Notes: generated by a model not told the origin, from the letters alone. DNA of 64,000 nucleotides from Shouchella patagoniensis (GCF_002019705.1 NZ_KV917377.1:308565-372564), one strand, 5' to 3'; positions 1 to 8,297 are shown, counted from the first letter of the stretch. Program-made: numbers and translations.

Positions 1-118
1 CGGAGATTAAAATTGTGATGGAACTTGGGGCGAACGTGTAGGCGGCTTGTTTGCAATCGAATAATTGATTATGGTACAACCATACGTAGTGACTACATCG
101 TGAAAGGGTCGATTAAAA

Positions 119-451
119 GTGGGACAATTAAAAGAGCTAACAACAGTTGAAGAATGGGAGCAATTTCTTATTGGTTCGAATGAAACAGTTTCATTATTAT
201 TTAAACATAGTACACAGTGCCCGATTAGTGCAGAAGCATATGAGGAATTTCAAAGCTTTGCGAACGAGAATGAGCAATTTCAATTTGGAGTAGTAAAAGT
301 CATTGAGTCTCGTCCAGTGTCTAACCAAATAGCAGAAAAGCTAGAAGTTGTTCACAAGTCACCACAACTATTCGTCCTAGAGGATCAAAAAGTAAAGTGG
401 ACAGAATCACATTGGAACATAAAACAACAATCAATTCAAGACCATGTATAA
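119..451 (+). CDS. ytxJ: YtxJ, bacillithiol-system thioredoxin-like protein
   Basis: A 110-residue thioredoxin-fold protein of the YtxJ family, thought to act as a bacilliredoxin-like partner of bacillithiol in the cytoplasm. The active-site-like motif CPIS lies at about residues 34-37, where thioredoxins carry CxxC, so a monothiol mechanism is likely. Length matches the family. Translation starts at GTG 119 after a weak purine-rich stretch. It is followed by a strong hairpin terminator shared with a small convergent gene. The bacillithiol deacetylase bshB2 lies 2.4 kb away, so two genes of the same thiol system are in this window. The family call is firm; the redox role is from family knowledge. 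Confidence 0.85.
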   Translation: MGQLKELTTVEEWEQFLIGSNETVSLLFKHSTQCPISAEAYEEFQSFANENEQFQFGVVKVIESRPVSNQIAEKLEVVHKSPQLFVLEDQKVKWTESHWNIKQQSIQDHV

Positions 452-478
452 AACGAGCTTTATTGCTCGTTTTTTTTC
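450..478. terminator. Terminator between ytxJ and a small minus-strand gene
   Basis: A 9-bp stem (AAAACGAGC / GCTCGTTTT) with a 6-base loop and a run of eight T on the plus strand. It begins at the ytxJ stop and overlaps the end of the convergent small ORF. Confidence 0.85.
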
Positions 479-579
479 TTTGCAGCATGATCTTGTTTCA
501 TGATGCAATAATACGTAAATAGTAAAAACGCGATCACGAGTAAAGAACAGATTCTTTTAGTCACGGAAAACCAATCCAA
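460..579 (-). CDS. Small single-pass membrane protein, 39 aa
   Basis: Starts at TTG 579 after AAGGAGTGAT, which is well spaced. The 39-residue product has a short amphipathic start (MDWFSVTKRI), one hydrophobic segment at about residues 10-26 and a lysine-rich tail ending KKKNEQ. It converges on ytxJ and its stop lies inside the shared terminator. The good ribosome-binding site and membrane-type composition argue for a real gene, but I recognise no family. It may be a small membrane protein of unknown role. Confidence 0.5.
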   Translation of the reverse strand: MDWFSVTKRICSLLVIAFLLFTYYCIMKQDHAAKKKNEQ

Positions 580-718
580 ATCAATCACTCCTTAACTAAA
601 GTTTAACCAATTCATACCTGTCCATTCACGGAAAAAGCCTGTTTTATAAGATTCAAGACAAACAAACAAGACAAGGTATCGAGTGATGCATACATTGAAA
701 GTCAAGGAGGTGTTTTTG

Positions 719-940
719 ATGGGTCCGACAGTTTACGCAACCTCTCTCTTTATTTTCAGTTTGTTAGGAATTACGGGAGCTTTTACTGCCATACTCGCAT
801 TTTCATCTGGCTGGAGTATTTGGGCTGGACTAGCATGGCTTTTTGTTGCGGCACTTTCTGTATTGGCGATCATAGTGACTGATATAGTTCAAAGGGTTTT
901 TGAGATAGAAGCTCGTTTAGATGAGGAAGAAGAAGAATAA
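719..940 (+). CDS. Small two-helix membrane protein
   Basis: I chose ATG 719 over the upstream ATG at 683 because AAGGAGGTG sits 8 bases before it. The 73-residue product has two hydrophobic segments (about 5-27 and 31-55) and ends in a strongly acidic tail of glutamates. It is a single-gene unit closed by a terminator. I do not recognise a named family; it is a predicted cytoplasmic-membrane protein of unknown function. Confidence 0.65.
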   Translation: MGPTVYATSLFIFSLLGITGAFTAILAFSSGWSIWAGLAWLFVAALSVLAIIVTDIVQRVFEIEARLDEEEEE

Positions 941-963
941 AAAGCGACGAAATGTCGCTTTTC
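938..963 (+). terminator. Terminator after the 73-aa membrane protein
   Basis: Stem AAAAGCGAC / GTCGCTTTT with a short loop, immediately after the stop codon. Confidence 0.75.
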
Positions 964-1020
964 TAAAGGAATTGGTAGAGCTAGATAGAATGAATAGGGT
1001 GAATGACTGATGGGAAATAT

Positions 1021-1164
1021 TCAACTGTGTTTATTCTTAATAGGAGTTATCTTCCTTTTTGCAAGTTCCTTTTCTAAAATAGAGATAAAGTCCTTTTCTA
1101 AATTATTTTGACATGCTTTTTTATACGCCTCTAAGAGTACCGAATTGGTTAATTGATTCAGCAT
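1021..1164 (-). CDS. sda: Sda, checkpoint inhibitor of sporulation kinases
   Basis: A 47-residue protein starting at ATG 1164 behind AAAGGAGAG. Its core (LLEAYKKACQNNLEKDFI, then SILEKELAKRKI) lines up with B. subtilis Sda, a two-helix hairpin that binds the dimerisation/phosphotransfer domain of KinA and KinB and blocks Spo0A phosphorylation when replication is perturbed. The conserved N-L-x-x-D-F-I segment is present. It is too short for routine gene callers. In B. subtilis sda transcription is DnaA-controlled; I see no clear DnaA box here, only a 7-bp inverted repeat upstream. Identity is by family recall of the pattern. Confidence 0.85.
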   Translation of the reverse strand: MLNQLTNSVLLEAYKKACQNNLEKDFISILEKELAKRKITPIKNKHS

Positions 1165-1200
1165 TTTTATAGACTCTCCTTTAAATCCCTAATTTATTTA

Positions 1201-1219
1201 TTGTTTGTACCCAAACAAA
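1201..1219. promoter_or_regulatory. Inverted repeat upstream of sda
   Basis: TTGTTTG-TACC-CAAACAA, 7-bp arms with a 4-base spacer, about 40 bases upstream of the sda start. It could be a protein-binding site; no known consensus is recognised. Confidence 0.25.
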
Positions 1220-1247
1220 ATGATTATTAAACTAGTAAAAAACGACA

Positions 1248-1274
1248 AAAACCTAGCATTAGCTGCTAGGTTTT
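1248..1274 (-). terminator. Terminator after the GNAT gene
   Basis: Stem AAAACCTAGC / GCTAGGTTTT overlapping the stop codon region of the minus-strand acetyltransferase. Confidence 0.75.
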
Positions 1275-1758
1275 ACATACCGGTCCAGTACACTTGGCCG
1301 GCTTTTTCTGTTTCATCGACAAAAACAGAAAAGGAATGTTTCTTATAAAAATGTGTGAGTCTATCCAAATGACCCCAGTCACGTTTAGCCAAATCTCCAG
1401 TAATTTTACAGTTGTTTGACCAAGCTGTTTCTTTTAAATACTCCATACAAATTGAACCGAAACCACGACAAGGTTCTCCTTTGATATCACCGATAAATAA
1501 ATGATGGCTGTCCTTGTACTCTACTTGCAAAGCAAAGTCCCATGAACCTCGATATGGAGAAGTACAATCATTAATCATAAACTGGAGTGTGCTGCCTTCC
1601 TCTTTTTTGGATACAATCACCCATTCTTCTCCTGCTGTTTGTTCAATGCCAATCACTTCTTTATGTTTTTCTCGGGCAATATCTTTAACTTGTTGTTGCA
1701 TACGAAGAAGCTGTAATTCAGTTTCATTTGCTTCTCGTATTTCCATTGTTGTCACCAA
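1273..1758 (-). CDS. GNAT-type N-acetyltransferase family protein
   Basis: A protein of about 160 residues. The C-terminal half has the look of a GNAT fold: a strand plus acetyl-CoA-binding-like turn (IGDIKGEPCRGFGSICMEYL, about 90-110) followed by TGDLAKRDWGHLDRLTHFYK and KHSFSVF, the usual HFYKKxGF terminal motif. The N-terminal third is glutamine/glutamate-rich and probably helical. The start may be TTG 1758 or the next codon GTG, which is better spaced from TAGGAGTG. It lies between sda and ypcP and seems to be its own unit. The substrate cannot be inferred. Confidence 0.7.
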   Translation of the reverse strand: MVTTMEIREANETELQLLRMQQQVKDIAREKHKEVIGIEQTAGEEWVIVSKKEEGSTLQFMINDCTSPYRGSWDFALQVEYKDSHHLFIGDIKGEPCRGFGSICMEYLKETAWSNNCKITGDLAKRDWGHLDRLTHFYKKHSFSVFVDETEKAGQVYWTGM

Positions 1759-1874
1759 ATCACTCCTAAGTTCATTTTCGCCTATATCATTATAAATGAA
1801 GTGTTGAATAAAAGCAAAAAAAAGATCTGACAGAGTAGGGAACTAAGGTTAAGGTAATAGTGGGTTTAAAGAAG

Positions 1875-1904
1875 GTCCAGCAAACTACGTTGGTTTGCTG
1901 GACT
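1875..1904 (-). terminator. Probable terminator after ypcP
   Basis: Stem TCCAGCAAAC / GTTTGCTGGA with a 6-base loop, located just past the ypcP stop. The T-rich tract on the minus strand (CCTTCTTT) is imperfect. Confidence 0.5.
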
Positions 1905-1911
1905 GAATTGT

Positions 1912-2811
1912 TTAAGAAACAAAAGCGTGGAAATCTTCAAAAGGAACGCGAATCGAAATGCGGGTTAGTTCATTTTCAACATGCTGTCGATTTAATGATA
2001 GCTTTAGGTTACTGCATTCACAAATATCAGGAATATCACGAATAATCGTAGCGAGTCGCTTGGAAAGTTCAACTTGAGCTTGACCAGCAATGAGTTTTTT
2101 ATAGGCTCGTTGAAAAAGGGGACTGAGTTGATCAATTTGTTTATACAAAGAGTCAACTGAACCATAGGCAGAAATTAACGGCAAAGCTGTTTTCTCTCCA
2201 ATGCCTAAGCAACCAGGTATATTATCGCTAGGGTCCCCTAACAATGCTTTCACATCAACCCACTGATATGGGTGAATACCAAATTCTTCTTCAAAAGAAG
2301 CCTTTGAGTAAATAAGTTCCTCTTTTTTCTTGCTTATAATCTGGTGAGTTTGATCACTCACCAATTGAAGTAAGTCCCGATCATTGGAATACATCAAGCA
2401 AGGTCCGTCCATTTCTTTTTCCCAATTTGCCGTAATTGTACCTATGATATCATCAGCCTCGTAAGGAGACATCGTTAACTGTGGAATTCCAATTGTTGTG
2501 AGGATTTGTTGCAAATGGATAAACTGTTCAATTAAAGGCTCGGGAAGTTCACCTCTTGTTTGTTTATAAGGTGGATATTCTAGTCTGCGGATCGATTCTT
2601 CACGAGGGACATCCCAAGTAACAGCGCAATGAGTAATGTTATGTTGGCGAATAAGTTTAAATAATTTTTGCAAGAATACACGAAGACCATTTATCACTTG
2701 TCCTTCATCATTTCTTTCTAATTTATCAATGGGGCGATTATAACTTGTTGCAAAATATCCTCGACTAAGTAAATTAAAACCATCGATAAGCAACAATGCA
2801 TTTGTTTTCAA
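1912..2811 (-). CDS. ypcP: 5'-3' exonuclease YpcP (FEN-like)
   Basis: A 299-residue stand-alone PolI-type 5'-3' exonuclease. The N-terminal LLLIDGFNLLSRGYF carries the first metal-binding Asp; the central SPYEADDIIGT and MYSNDRDLLQLV hold the acidic cluster; the DVKALLGDPSDNIPG and GIGEKTALPLI segments form the helix-3-turn motif that binds DNA. Such enzymes remove RNA primers and flaps during Okazaki fragment processing or repair, in parallel with PolA. Length fits the YpcP family. It is monocistronic and lies next to bshB2. Confidence 0.92.
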   Translation of the reverse strand: MKTNALLLIDGFNLLSRGYFATSYNRPIDKLERNDEGQVINGLRVFLQKLFKLIRQHNITHCAVTWDVPREESIRRLEYPPYKQTRGELPEPLIEQFIHLQQILTTIGIPQLTMSPYEADDIIGTITANWEKEMDGPCLMYSNDRDLLQLVSDQTHQIISKKKEELIYSKASFEEEFGIHPYQWVDVKALLGDPSDNIPGCLGIGEKTALPLISAYGSVDSLYKQIDQLSPLFQRAYKKLIAGQAQVELSKRLATIIRDIPDICECSNLKLSLNRQHVENELTRISIRVPFEDFHAFVS

Positions 2812-2851
2812 ATTAAACCATTCCTTTGTTGGATAATATAACGAACCCCAT

Positions 2852-2890
2852 AACTATCTAAAAACCGCTGAATGGCGGTTTTTAGATAGT
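2852..2890 (-). terminator. Terminator at the end of bshB2
   Basis: A 16-bp perfect stem (ACTATCTAAAAACCGC and its complement) with a 5-base loop. The bshB2 stop codon lies within the stem. Confidence 0.8.
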
Positions 2891-3550
2891 GGTATACGTC
2901 CAAAAACGTTCTTGAGTTAATCGATCTACAGCTTCTTGTACGCCATCATGATAAGCTTTTTCAAGGCCAGGTAGAGTCCATGCAAGTTGAGAAGCATGGG
3001 CCCGGAGAGTATCTAGCTTGAGCAATGCATAATTTGATACATCGTGTACAACATCAGCTTTGCCAATTTCTTCTTCATGATTGTTTGAGAAAGCAACCGC
3101 ATGAAAAACCGGGCGCTGTTCTTTAGGTAATTCAGCTAATGCGTCAACCACAGCTTCACCCGTTGCATCATGATCTGGATGGACCGCATAGCCCGGATAA
3201 AAAGAAATAACTAGTGATGGATTTAATTCAGAAATTAAATTGAGTACGATGTTTTTAAGACGGCCAGGCGTTTCAAATTCGATTGTTTTATCTCGAAAGC
3301 CGAGCATCCGGAGATCCGTTATTCCCATGACGGATGCGGCATTTTTTAATTCAGATTTACGAATTTCAGGGAGTGATTCTCTTGTAGCAAATGGAGGGTT
3401 CCCAAGATTTCTACCCATTTCTCCCAGTGTCAAGCATGCATAGGTAACAGGCGTTCCAACATCAATGTGGGAAGCGATTGTTCCGGAGACGCCAAACGCT
3501 TCATCATCTGGGTGCGGAAAGATGACCAATACATGTCTTTCTTTTTTCAT
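2882..3550 (-). CDS. bshB2: Bacillithiol biosynthesis deacetylase BshB2
   Basis: A 222-residue LmbE/PIG-L family zinc deacetylase. The zinc/catalytic motif FPHPDDEAFG is at about residues 11-20 and the second histidine motif HPDHDATGE at about 122-130. It hydrolyses GlcNAc-malate to GlcN-malate, the second step of bacillithiol synthesis, before BshC adds cysteine. Upstream and probably co-transcribed is the YojF-family gene, as in the B. subtilis yojF-yojG pair. BshB1 is usually the main enzyme and BshB2 the backup; whether bshB1 exists elsewhere cannot be seen. Confidence 0.9.
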   Translation of the reverse strand: MKKERHVLVIFPHPDDEAFGVSGTIASHIDVGTPVTYACLTLGEMGRNLGNPPFATRESLPEIRKSELKNAASVMGITDLRMLGFRDKTIEFETPGRLKNIVLNLISELNPSLVISFYPGYAVHPDHDATGEAVVDALAELPKEQRPVFHAVAFSNNHEEEIGKADVVHDVSNYALLKLDTLRAHASQLAWTLPGLEKAYHDGVQEAVDRLTQERFWTYTTI

Positions 3551-3579
3551 AGTATAACTACTCCTCTACTAAGTCCTTG

Positions 3580-3930
3580 TTAATTATCAAATGGGGTATG
3601 TGAAAGTTCAAGGGCGATGGCCAACTTGCCATCTGTTCCATGTCCGGCAAGCAACAAACGACCTTGTTGATCGACTTCATAATGAGTTAAGCCCTCGCCA
3701 TAAACCCAGCCGATTTCAAGTTTTAAGCCTACGCGGTAAGGCCCATCTCCTGATATTTTGCCGTTTGCATAAGAAATATTTGCGTTACGGATATAGGCGC
3801 TAGCCGAAAAAAAAGATTCATCAAAGTGCGATGCGTAGGCCCCGTTTGTTGTTTCCAAATGTAAGTAAACTTTTTCGTTCGAGAACGAATCAATATGTTG
3901 TTGAACTTTTTCTTTATCGATTAATTCCAC
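3580..3930 (-). CDS. yojF: YojF family (DUF1806) protein
   Basis: A 116-residue cytoplasmic protein resembling B. subtilis YojF, with a typical KVYLHLETTNGAYA segment near residue 20 and GDGPYRVGLKLE..GWVYGEGL in the middle. It precedes bshB2 by about 30 bases with the same orientation, an arrangement conserved in Bacillus, which suggests a link to bacillithiol metabolism. No enzymatic motif is visible. Confidence 0.8.
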   Translation of the reverse strand: MELIDKEKVQQHIDSFSNEKVYLHLETTNGAYASHFDESFFSASAYIRNANISYANGKISGDGPYRVGLKLEIGWVYGEGLTHYEVDQQGRLLLAGHGTDGKLAIALELSHTPFDN

Positions 3931-4124
3931 GTAGCATCCTCCAGCACATTCTAGATTTTCAACCTAGTTAAGATTGCTTTTATTTGTATCTATATTATTA
4001 TAAGCGAATGAAGCGCTGTGTTCAATTTAGAAGGTTTTACGGAGTAGAAGTGGATTAAATGGAGATGGAAGTCATTGTGATGATATAATAGGCATTAACT
4101 GTACTGTAGTAGGAGGTTTATTTA

Positions 4125-4919
4125 ATGCTAGACAAGATAATAAAGCAAGCAGAATTATTAATGAAAGTACTTGACTACACGCGGGTTGGGGTTTTGGTGA
4201 CAGACCCTGATCAAGAAGACAATCCGATTGTTTATATGAGTGAAGGTTTTACAAAAATGACGGGGTATTCGAAAGAGGAAGTATTAGGTAAGAATTGTCG
4301 TTTTTTACAAGGAGAGGACACGGATCGAAAACAAATTACATTGATTAAAGAAGCAATCGCAAAAAAGGAGCCTGTTTTAGTGGAGATTCTAAATTATACA
4401 AAGGATGGTCACCGTTTTTGGAATGAACTAACAATCGATCCTGTATACTTAGAAGAAGAGGACAAGCTCTATTTTGTTGGTGTACAGAGAGAGATTACAA
4501 AACAAAAACTTGCTGAAAAAGAATATAAACAATCTGTCCAACAGATTCGCTCGATCTCGACACCCATTGTCCCGCTTTTAGATGGACTTGCTGTTTTACC
4601 ATTAGTGGGAGAAATGAACAAAGAACGGTTTGATTTAATGTTTGATTCCGTTACTTCGAACGCAGTTAAGCTTTCCATTAAACAATTGTTAATAGATGTT
4701 TCTGGATTAACAGAATATGATGCTTTTATCGTTGAAGGCATTTATCAACTTCGAGATGTATTGAGGCTCATTGGCACTGAATTAATCGTATGTGGCATGT
4801 CATCTGAATTAGCCATGCAAGCAGTTACAATTGATGGCAACAAACTAGATTCTATTCGTACCTCTAGGTCAGTCCAACAAATATTAACGGAAGCATTTGA
4901 AGTCAGTGCCAAAAAGTAA
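4125..4919 (+). CDS. ytvA: YtvA blue-light receptor (LOV-STAS)
   Basis: A 264-residue photoreceptor. The LOV/PAS domain covers about residues 18-125 and includes the flavin-adduct motif GKNCRFLQG with the reactive cysteine at residue 58. A linker helix follows, then a STAS domain (about 145-258) with the LLIDVSGLTEYD strand-loop. In B. subtilis YtvA sits in the stressosome and feeds blue-light input to sigma-B. The start has a clear AGGAGG at 7-8 bases. The next gene, a protease, overlaps its 3' end by 23 bases, implying coupled translation. Confidence 0.93.
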   Translation: MLDKIIKQAELLMKVLDYTRVGVLVTDPDQEDNPIVYMSEGFTKMTGYSKEEVLGKNCRFLQGEDTDRKQITLIKEAIAKKEPVLVEILNYTKDGHRFWNELTIDPVYLEEEDKLYFVGVQREITKQKLAEKEYKQSVQQIRSISTPIVPLLDGLAVLPLVGEMNKERFDLMFDSVTSNAVKLSIKQLLIDVSGLTEYDAFIVEGIYQLRDVLRLIGTELIVCGMSSELAMQAVTIDGNKLDSIRTSRSVQQILTEAFEVSAKK

Positions 4920-5691
4920 GCAGGATGATCTGAATGAGGAGCCCTATACTCATGATGAAATGGAGCACGAAGAGCCGCTAATAGAAGCATTTGAAGAAGA
5001 GGAATTAAAGAATAAGTCAAGTGGGATTCGTAAGCTTGTTATTCGTCTGGTTGCTGCTGTTATTACGGTTGCGATGATCGTTCAAGCTGGTTCTTTTTTG
5101 CTGGAACATTTTAGTTTAGACGCACTGCGCTTTATGAGTGAGAGTGAAGAACTTACGGAAGATGGTTCATTTGAGGAGTTTGAAAAGGCAGTGGTCACTG
5201 TACAAACCGGCTCTGGTCATGGTACTGGCTTCGTTATTTCTGAAACGGGTGAAGTCTTGACAAATGAACATGTTGTCCGTGATGCCGGTCAAATTCATGT
5301 TGCTTTTTCAGACGGTACGATGCATGAGGCTGATGTTGTAAAGTCTGATCCGAATTATGATTTAGCATTATTGCATATTTCAGATGAAACAAGTTTCCCG
5401 GCATTATCTCTTGCAGATGTGCCTGCAGAAGCAGAGGATCGTGTATATGTTATTGGACATCCCTTAACTCATTCTTTCATTGTAAATACAGGAAAGGTGA
5501 AAGAATCTACGAGTTCTTTTCAAGTGATTGAAATAACAAATTCTGTATTTCCTGGTCACAGTGGATCTCCTGTATTGTCTGTAGGTGGAGAGGTAGTTGG
5601 GGTGGTTTATGCAAGGCAGCAAGGTGGGGAACAGAGTGGTGAAGGACTTGCAGTTCCTTTACATCATATACATTCTTTTCTAGATGATTAG
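4897..5691 (+). CDS. Membrane-anchored trypsin-like serine protease
   Basis: A 264-residue protein with an acidic cytoplasmic N-terminus (about 1-44), one transmembrane helix (about 47-66) and an extracytoplasmic S1C/trypsin-like domain. The triad is visible as NEHVV, NYDLALL and FPGHSGSPV. No PDZ domain follows, so it is HtrA-like but shorter. The TTG start at 4897 lies inside ytvA in another frame (23-base overlap), suggesting translational coupling; an exact start is uncertain. Terminator follows. A role in envelope protein quality control or regulated proteolysis is an inference. Confidence 0.8.
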   Translation: MKSVPKSKQDDLNEEPYTHDEMEHEEPLIEAFEEEELKNKSSGIRKLVIRLVAAVITVAMIVQAGSFLLEHFSLDALRFMSESEELTEDGSFEEFEKAVVTVQTGSGHGTGFVISETGEVLTNEHVVRDAGQIHVAFSDGTMHEADVVKSDPNYDLALLHISDETSFPALSLADVPAEAEDRVYVIGHPLTHSFIVNTGKVKESTSSFQVIEITNSVFPGHSGSPVLSVGGEVVGVVYARQQGGEQSGEGLAVPLHHIHSFLDD

Positions 5692-5702
5692 TCAGGATTT
5701 TT

Positions 5703-5731
5703 ACCCGTTCTTTTTTTGAACGGGTTTTTTA
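5703..5731 (+). terminator. Terminator of the ytvA-protease unit
   Basis: Stem ACCCGTTC / GAACGGGT followed by a T tract. Confidence 0.8.
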
Positions 5732-5792
5732 GGATTTAGTTATGTGTGAAAAGGGTATTCTAAGAATGTAGAGTTGAAAGGAAGTGGAAATA

Positions 5793-5927
5793 ATGGCTGA
5801 AGACAAAAAAAATTCCTCTAAAACTGGTGAAGAAGAAGTAAAGCGCCAGTTTGATAAATCGTTGGAACAAGGTACTGCAGAGGATGATAAAGAAAAAGAA
5901 TCAAAAAAGAATAAAGATGATCGTTAA
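5793..5927 (+). CDS. Small, highly charged protein, 44 aa
   Basis: ATG 5793 follows GAAAGGAAGTGG. The 44-residue product is almost entirely hydrophilic (about a third lysine/arginine and a third acidic, no hydrophobic segment), starts MAEDKKNSSK and ends KKNKDDR. It is probably disordered or helical. Such peptides in Bacillus are often spore or stress associated, but no family is recognised. A strong terminator follows directly, supporting a real transcription unit. Confidence 0.5.
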   Translation: MAEDKKNSSKTGEEEVKRQFDKSLEQGTAEDDKEKESKKNKDDR

Positions 5928-5955
5928 GCATGTGCGCACTCGTACATGCTTTTTT
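5927..5955 (+). terminator. Terminator after the 44-aa gene
   Basis: Stem AGCATGT / ACATGCT with a 10-base loop and TTTTTT. Confidence 0.75.
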
Positions 5956-5996
5956 GTGGTATAATTTGACCGGAATAATCGGATAAAGGAGTGGCC

Positions 5997-7145
5997 ATGT
6001 TGTCCATCTTGCACAAGCAAACAACAGAAGAAAGAATGCAAGAATTACGCTTGATTATAAAGCCGTTCGCTGAAGTTGGTGAACGTCATGATCAGACTCA
6101 AACTGTACCAATTGAAAACATCAATGCATTACGCAAGTCAGGATACACAGCGTTGCCGTTGGAGAGAAAAGTAGGCGGTCAGCATATTTCCCTTTCTGAA
6201 TTAATTTCGTTGCAGGAAGCAATTGCAACCGCAGATGGACCAACAGCACTTTGTATAGGTTGGCATATGGGCACGATGTATCAACTTGCAACAGAAAAGA
6301 ACTGGCCAGCTACCACTTATGATCACATTGCCAAAGAGGTTGTTGAAAATGGAGTTTTACTTAACACTGCAGCAACTGAAAAGTCGACGGGGAGTCCTAC
6401 AAGAGGTGGGGTTTTTACGACTGTAGCCAAAGATTTAGGTACCAATTGGTTGATCAATGGAACAAAAACGTTTACAACCTTAGCTGAAGAACTGGATTAT
6501 TTTTTACTACTAGCAACGATAGAAGAAAGTAGCCAAACAGGTCTTTTTCTTGTTCCAAAAGGGACCGCAGGTGTCGATATTGAAAAGAATTGGGATATGA
6601 TGTCAATGGGTACAACAGGCAGCCATGATTTGCACTTAAGGGATGTGTCAATTCCGAAAGAGGGGCTTATTCGAATGCAATCAAGGTCTGGCTTGCCAAC
6701 AGCATGGCTTTTGCATATACCAGCTTGCTATCTTGGAATCGCCAAATCTGCCTTACAAGAGGCTGTACAATTTGCTAATTCGTATTCACCAAACAGTATT
6801 TCTGGGACTATTTCACAGCTTCCACAAGTGAAACAGAAGTTAGGGGAAGCTGCAATTCTTTATGAACAAGCCAGACACTTTCTATACGGGGTGGCAAAGG
6901 ATTGGGATGAAGGGGATATCGAAGTTAAAAAATCTTTAGCGCCACAATTAATGATGGCTAAATATTCGGTGGCGAATAGTGCCATTCAAATAGTTGATTT
7001 ATCGATGCGTGTTGTTGGCGCTCATAGTTTAGCTAACTCATCACCATTATCAAGACATTACCGAAACGTGCGTGCGGGTTTACACAACCCACCAATGGAC
7101 GACAAGACGATAGAAGTAGCTGCAGATTGGATTTTACAGAATTAA
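5997..7145 (+). CDS. Acyl-CoA dehydrogenase family flavoprotein (YdbM-like)
   Basis: A 382-residue flavoprotein starting at ATG 5997 behind AAAGGAG. The acyl-CoA dehydrogenase layout is seen: N-terminal helical domain, a beta domain around NTAATEKSTGSP and NGTKTFTT, and a C-terminal four-helix domain ending in VVGAHSLANSSPLSRHYRNVRAG. The R-H-Y-R-D/N-VR pattern near the end resembles YdbM and the DszC-like monooxygenase branch of the superfamily rather than classical fatty-acid dehydrogenases. The exact substrate is unknown. Monocistronic; converges on the split permease gene. Confidence 0.75.
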   Translation: MLSILHKQTTEERMQELRLIIKPFAEVGERHDQTQTVPIENINALRKSGYTALPLERKVGGQHISLSELISLQEAIATADGPTALCIGWHMGTMYQLATEKNWPATTYDHIAKEVVENGVLLNTAATEKSTGSPTRGGVFTTVAKDLGTNWLINGTKTFTTLAEELDYFLLLATIEESSQTGLFLVPKGTAGVDIEKNWDMMSMGTTGSHDLHLRDVSIPKEGLIRMQSRSGLPTAWLLHIPACYLGIAKSALQEAVQFANSYSPNSISGTISQLPQVKQKLGEAAILYEQARHFLYGVAKDWDEGDIEVKKSLAPQLMMAKYSVANSAIQIVDLSMRVVGAHSLANSSPLSRHYRNVRAGLHNPPMDDKTIEVAADWILQN

Positions 7146-7237
7146 TATACATGGTTCATTTACGTACATTCAATCGTTTAAAAAGAATAATGCGGAAAAA
7201 GCCATTTTACATTTTCTTTTGTCAGTAACTAATCGTT

Positions 7238-7274
7238 ATAAAAACACTCGGTTTATCACACCGAGTGTTTTTAT
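7238..7274. terminator. Bidirectional terminator
   Basis: A 14-bp perfect stem (ATAAAAACACTCGG) with a 9-base loop between the acyl-CoA dehydrogenase gene and the 3' end of the permease gene; A/T runs on both sides serve both strands. Confidence 0.85.
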
Positions 7275-7277
7275 AAT

Positions 7278-8297
7278 CTACCAAATTACAAGAGCAAGAA
7301 CAGTTGCGACTAAAAGCCCGCTTATAACTGGAATGAAACAAAGTCTTACTAATTCTTGTACATTTACTTTTGCAACGCCGGCAACGGCCACAAGTGATGA
7401 CCATGCAATTAGAGTCCCACCACCTACCCAAATGGCTCCCATCTGACCAATAGCGGCGAGTGTAGCAGCATCAATTCCCGATACTGGTGCTAAGGCGCCT
7501 GAAAGGGCCCCGGTAAGTGGAAGTCCTGAAAAACCAGATCCATCAAGACCCGTAATCATACCGATAGTAAGTAACCCGAACGCCGTCCAGGCGGGATGAG
7601 CAGGAATGAATTCTTCACCCGACTGCACTAGGTCAAATAAAAAAGCAGGCGTTTGCTCGACTCCAAGAATAGAAGGAGAAAAGTCATTGCTTCCAAGAAA
7701 AAAGAAACCAGCTATTGGGATAACTGGGCCCATTGCTTTAAACGCAAATATAAATCCTTCAACAAGGTGATTGCTGGCATCATCAAATAATTTTTTCGGT
7801 CGATCGAAGAAACATATGACGAGAAGCAATAAAGTAGCCATTCCACCTATTAGGGCAGCTCCAGCACCACCCTCAAGCTGCAATTCCGTAAAAAAAGCTG
7901 TGTAAAGCATGTAAAGAACAACAGCTGCAAAAACAATTGGAGTAATGAAAGCAAAGGTAGTAGATTTCCATGTAACTTTTGGAACATGTTTAGGTTTGAA
8001 TTGCTTGAGCCAAGCTTTTGCAGTTTTGTTCGCTTGTTTATTTGTTTGTTTTTTTAACATGTAATACAAAATGCTAATAGCTGTTCCGCCTGTAATTAAG
8101 GATAAGACGAGCGCGCGGTCAGCAACATCAGTTACAGGCACACCTGCTGCAGTCGCACTTAGCATTGGCGCAATTTGTATCATATAATCACTTGATAAAG
8201 CCATACCTTGACCCGCTATTGCAATTGCAGCAGCTGCAAAAAGAGGCGGTAACCCAGAGCGAATGGCTACTGGGATTAAAAGTGCACCTACTAATGG
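7278..8297 (-). pseudogene. C-terminal part of a permease gene split by the recombinase element
   Basis: This reading frame encodes the last 339 residues of a multi-pass membrane transporter. The longest ATG ORF inside it (from 8204) is only part of it; the frame stays open to 8298, reading PLVGALLIPVAIRSG at the junction. About eight hydrophobic segments and the glycine-rich ITGLDGSGFSGLPLTGAL near residue 220 of the piece are typical of ion-transporter-superfamily permeases. The missing first 125 codons are at 14497-14871. The two pieces join in frame (375 + 1020 nt) giving a 464-residue protein containing LFFWPTPAVPLVGALL. Substrate unknown. Unless excision occurs or an internal start is used, this part is not made as a full transporter. 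Confidence 0.75.

Noticed and set aside
1-118. Possible 3' end of an upstream gene (frame ending TAG at 41, reading EIKIVMELGANV)
   Set aside because: Only 12 residues are visible and another frame is equally plausible; no family could be recognised.
1514-1795. 93-aa plus-strand ORF opposite the GNAT gene
   Set aside because: It lies antisense to a gene with clear motifs, has serine/cysteine-rich shadow-like composition and no RBS.
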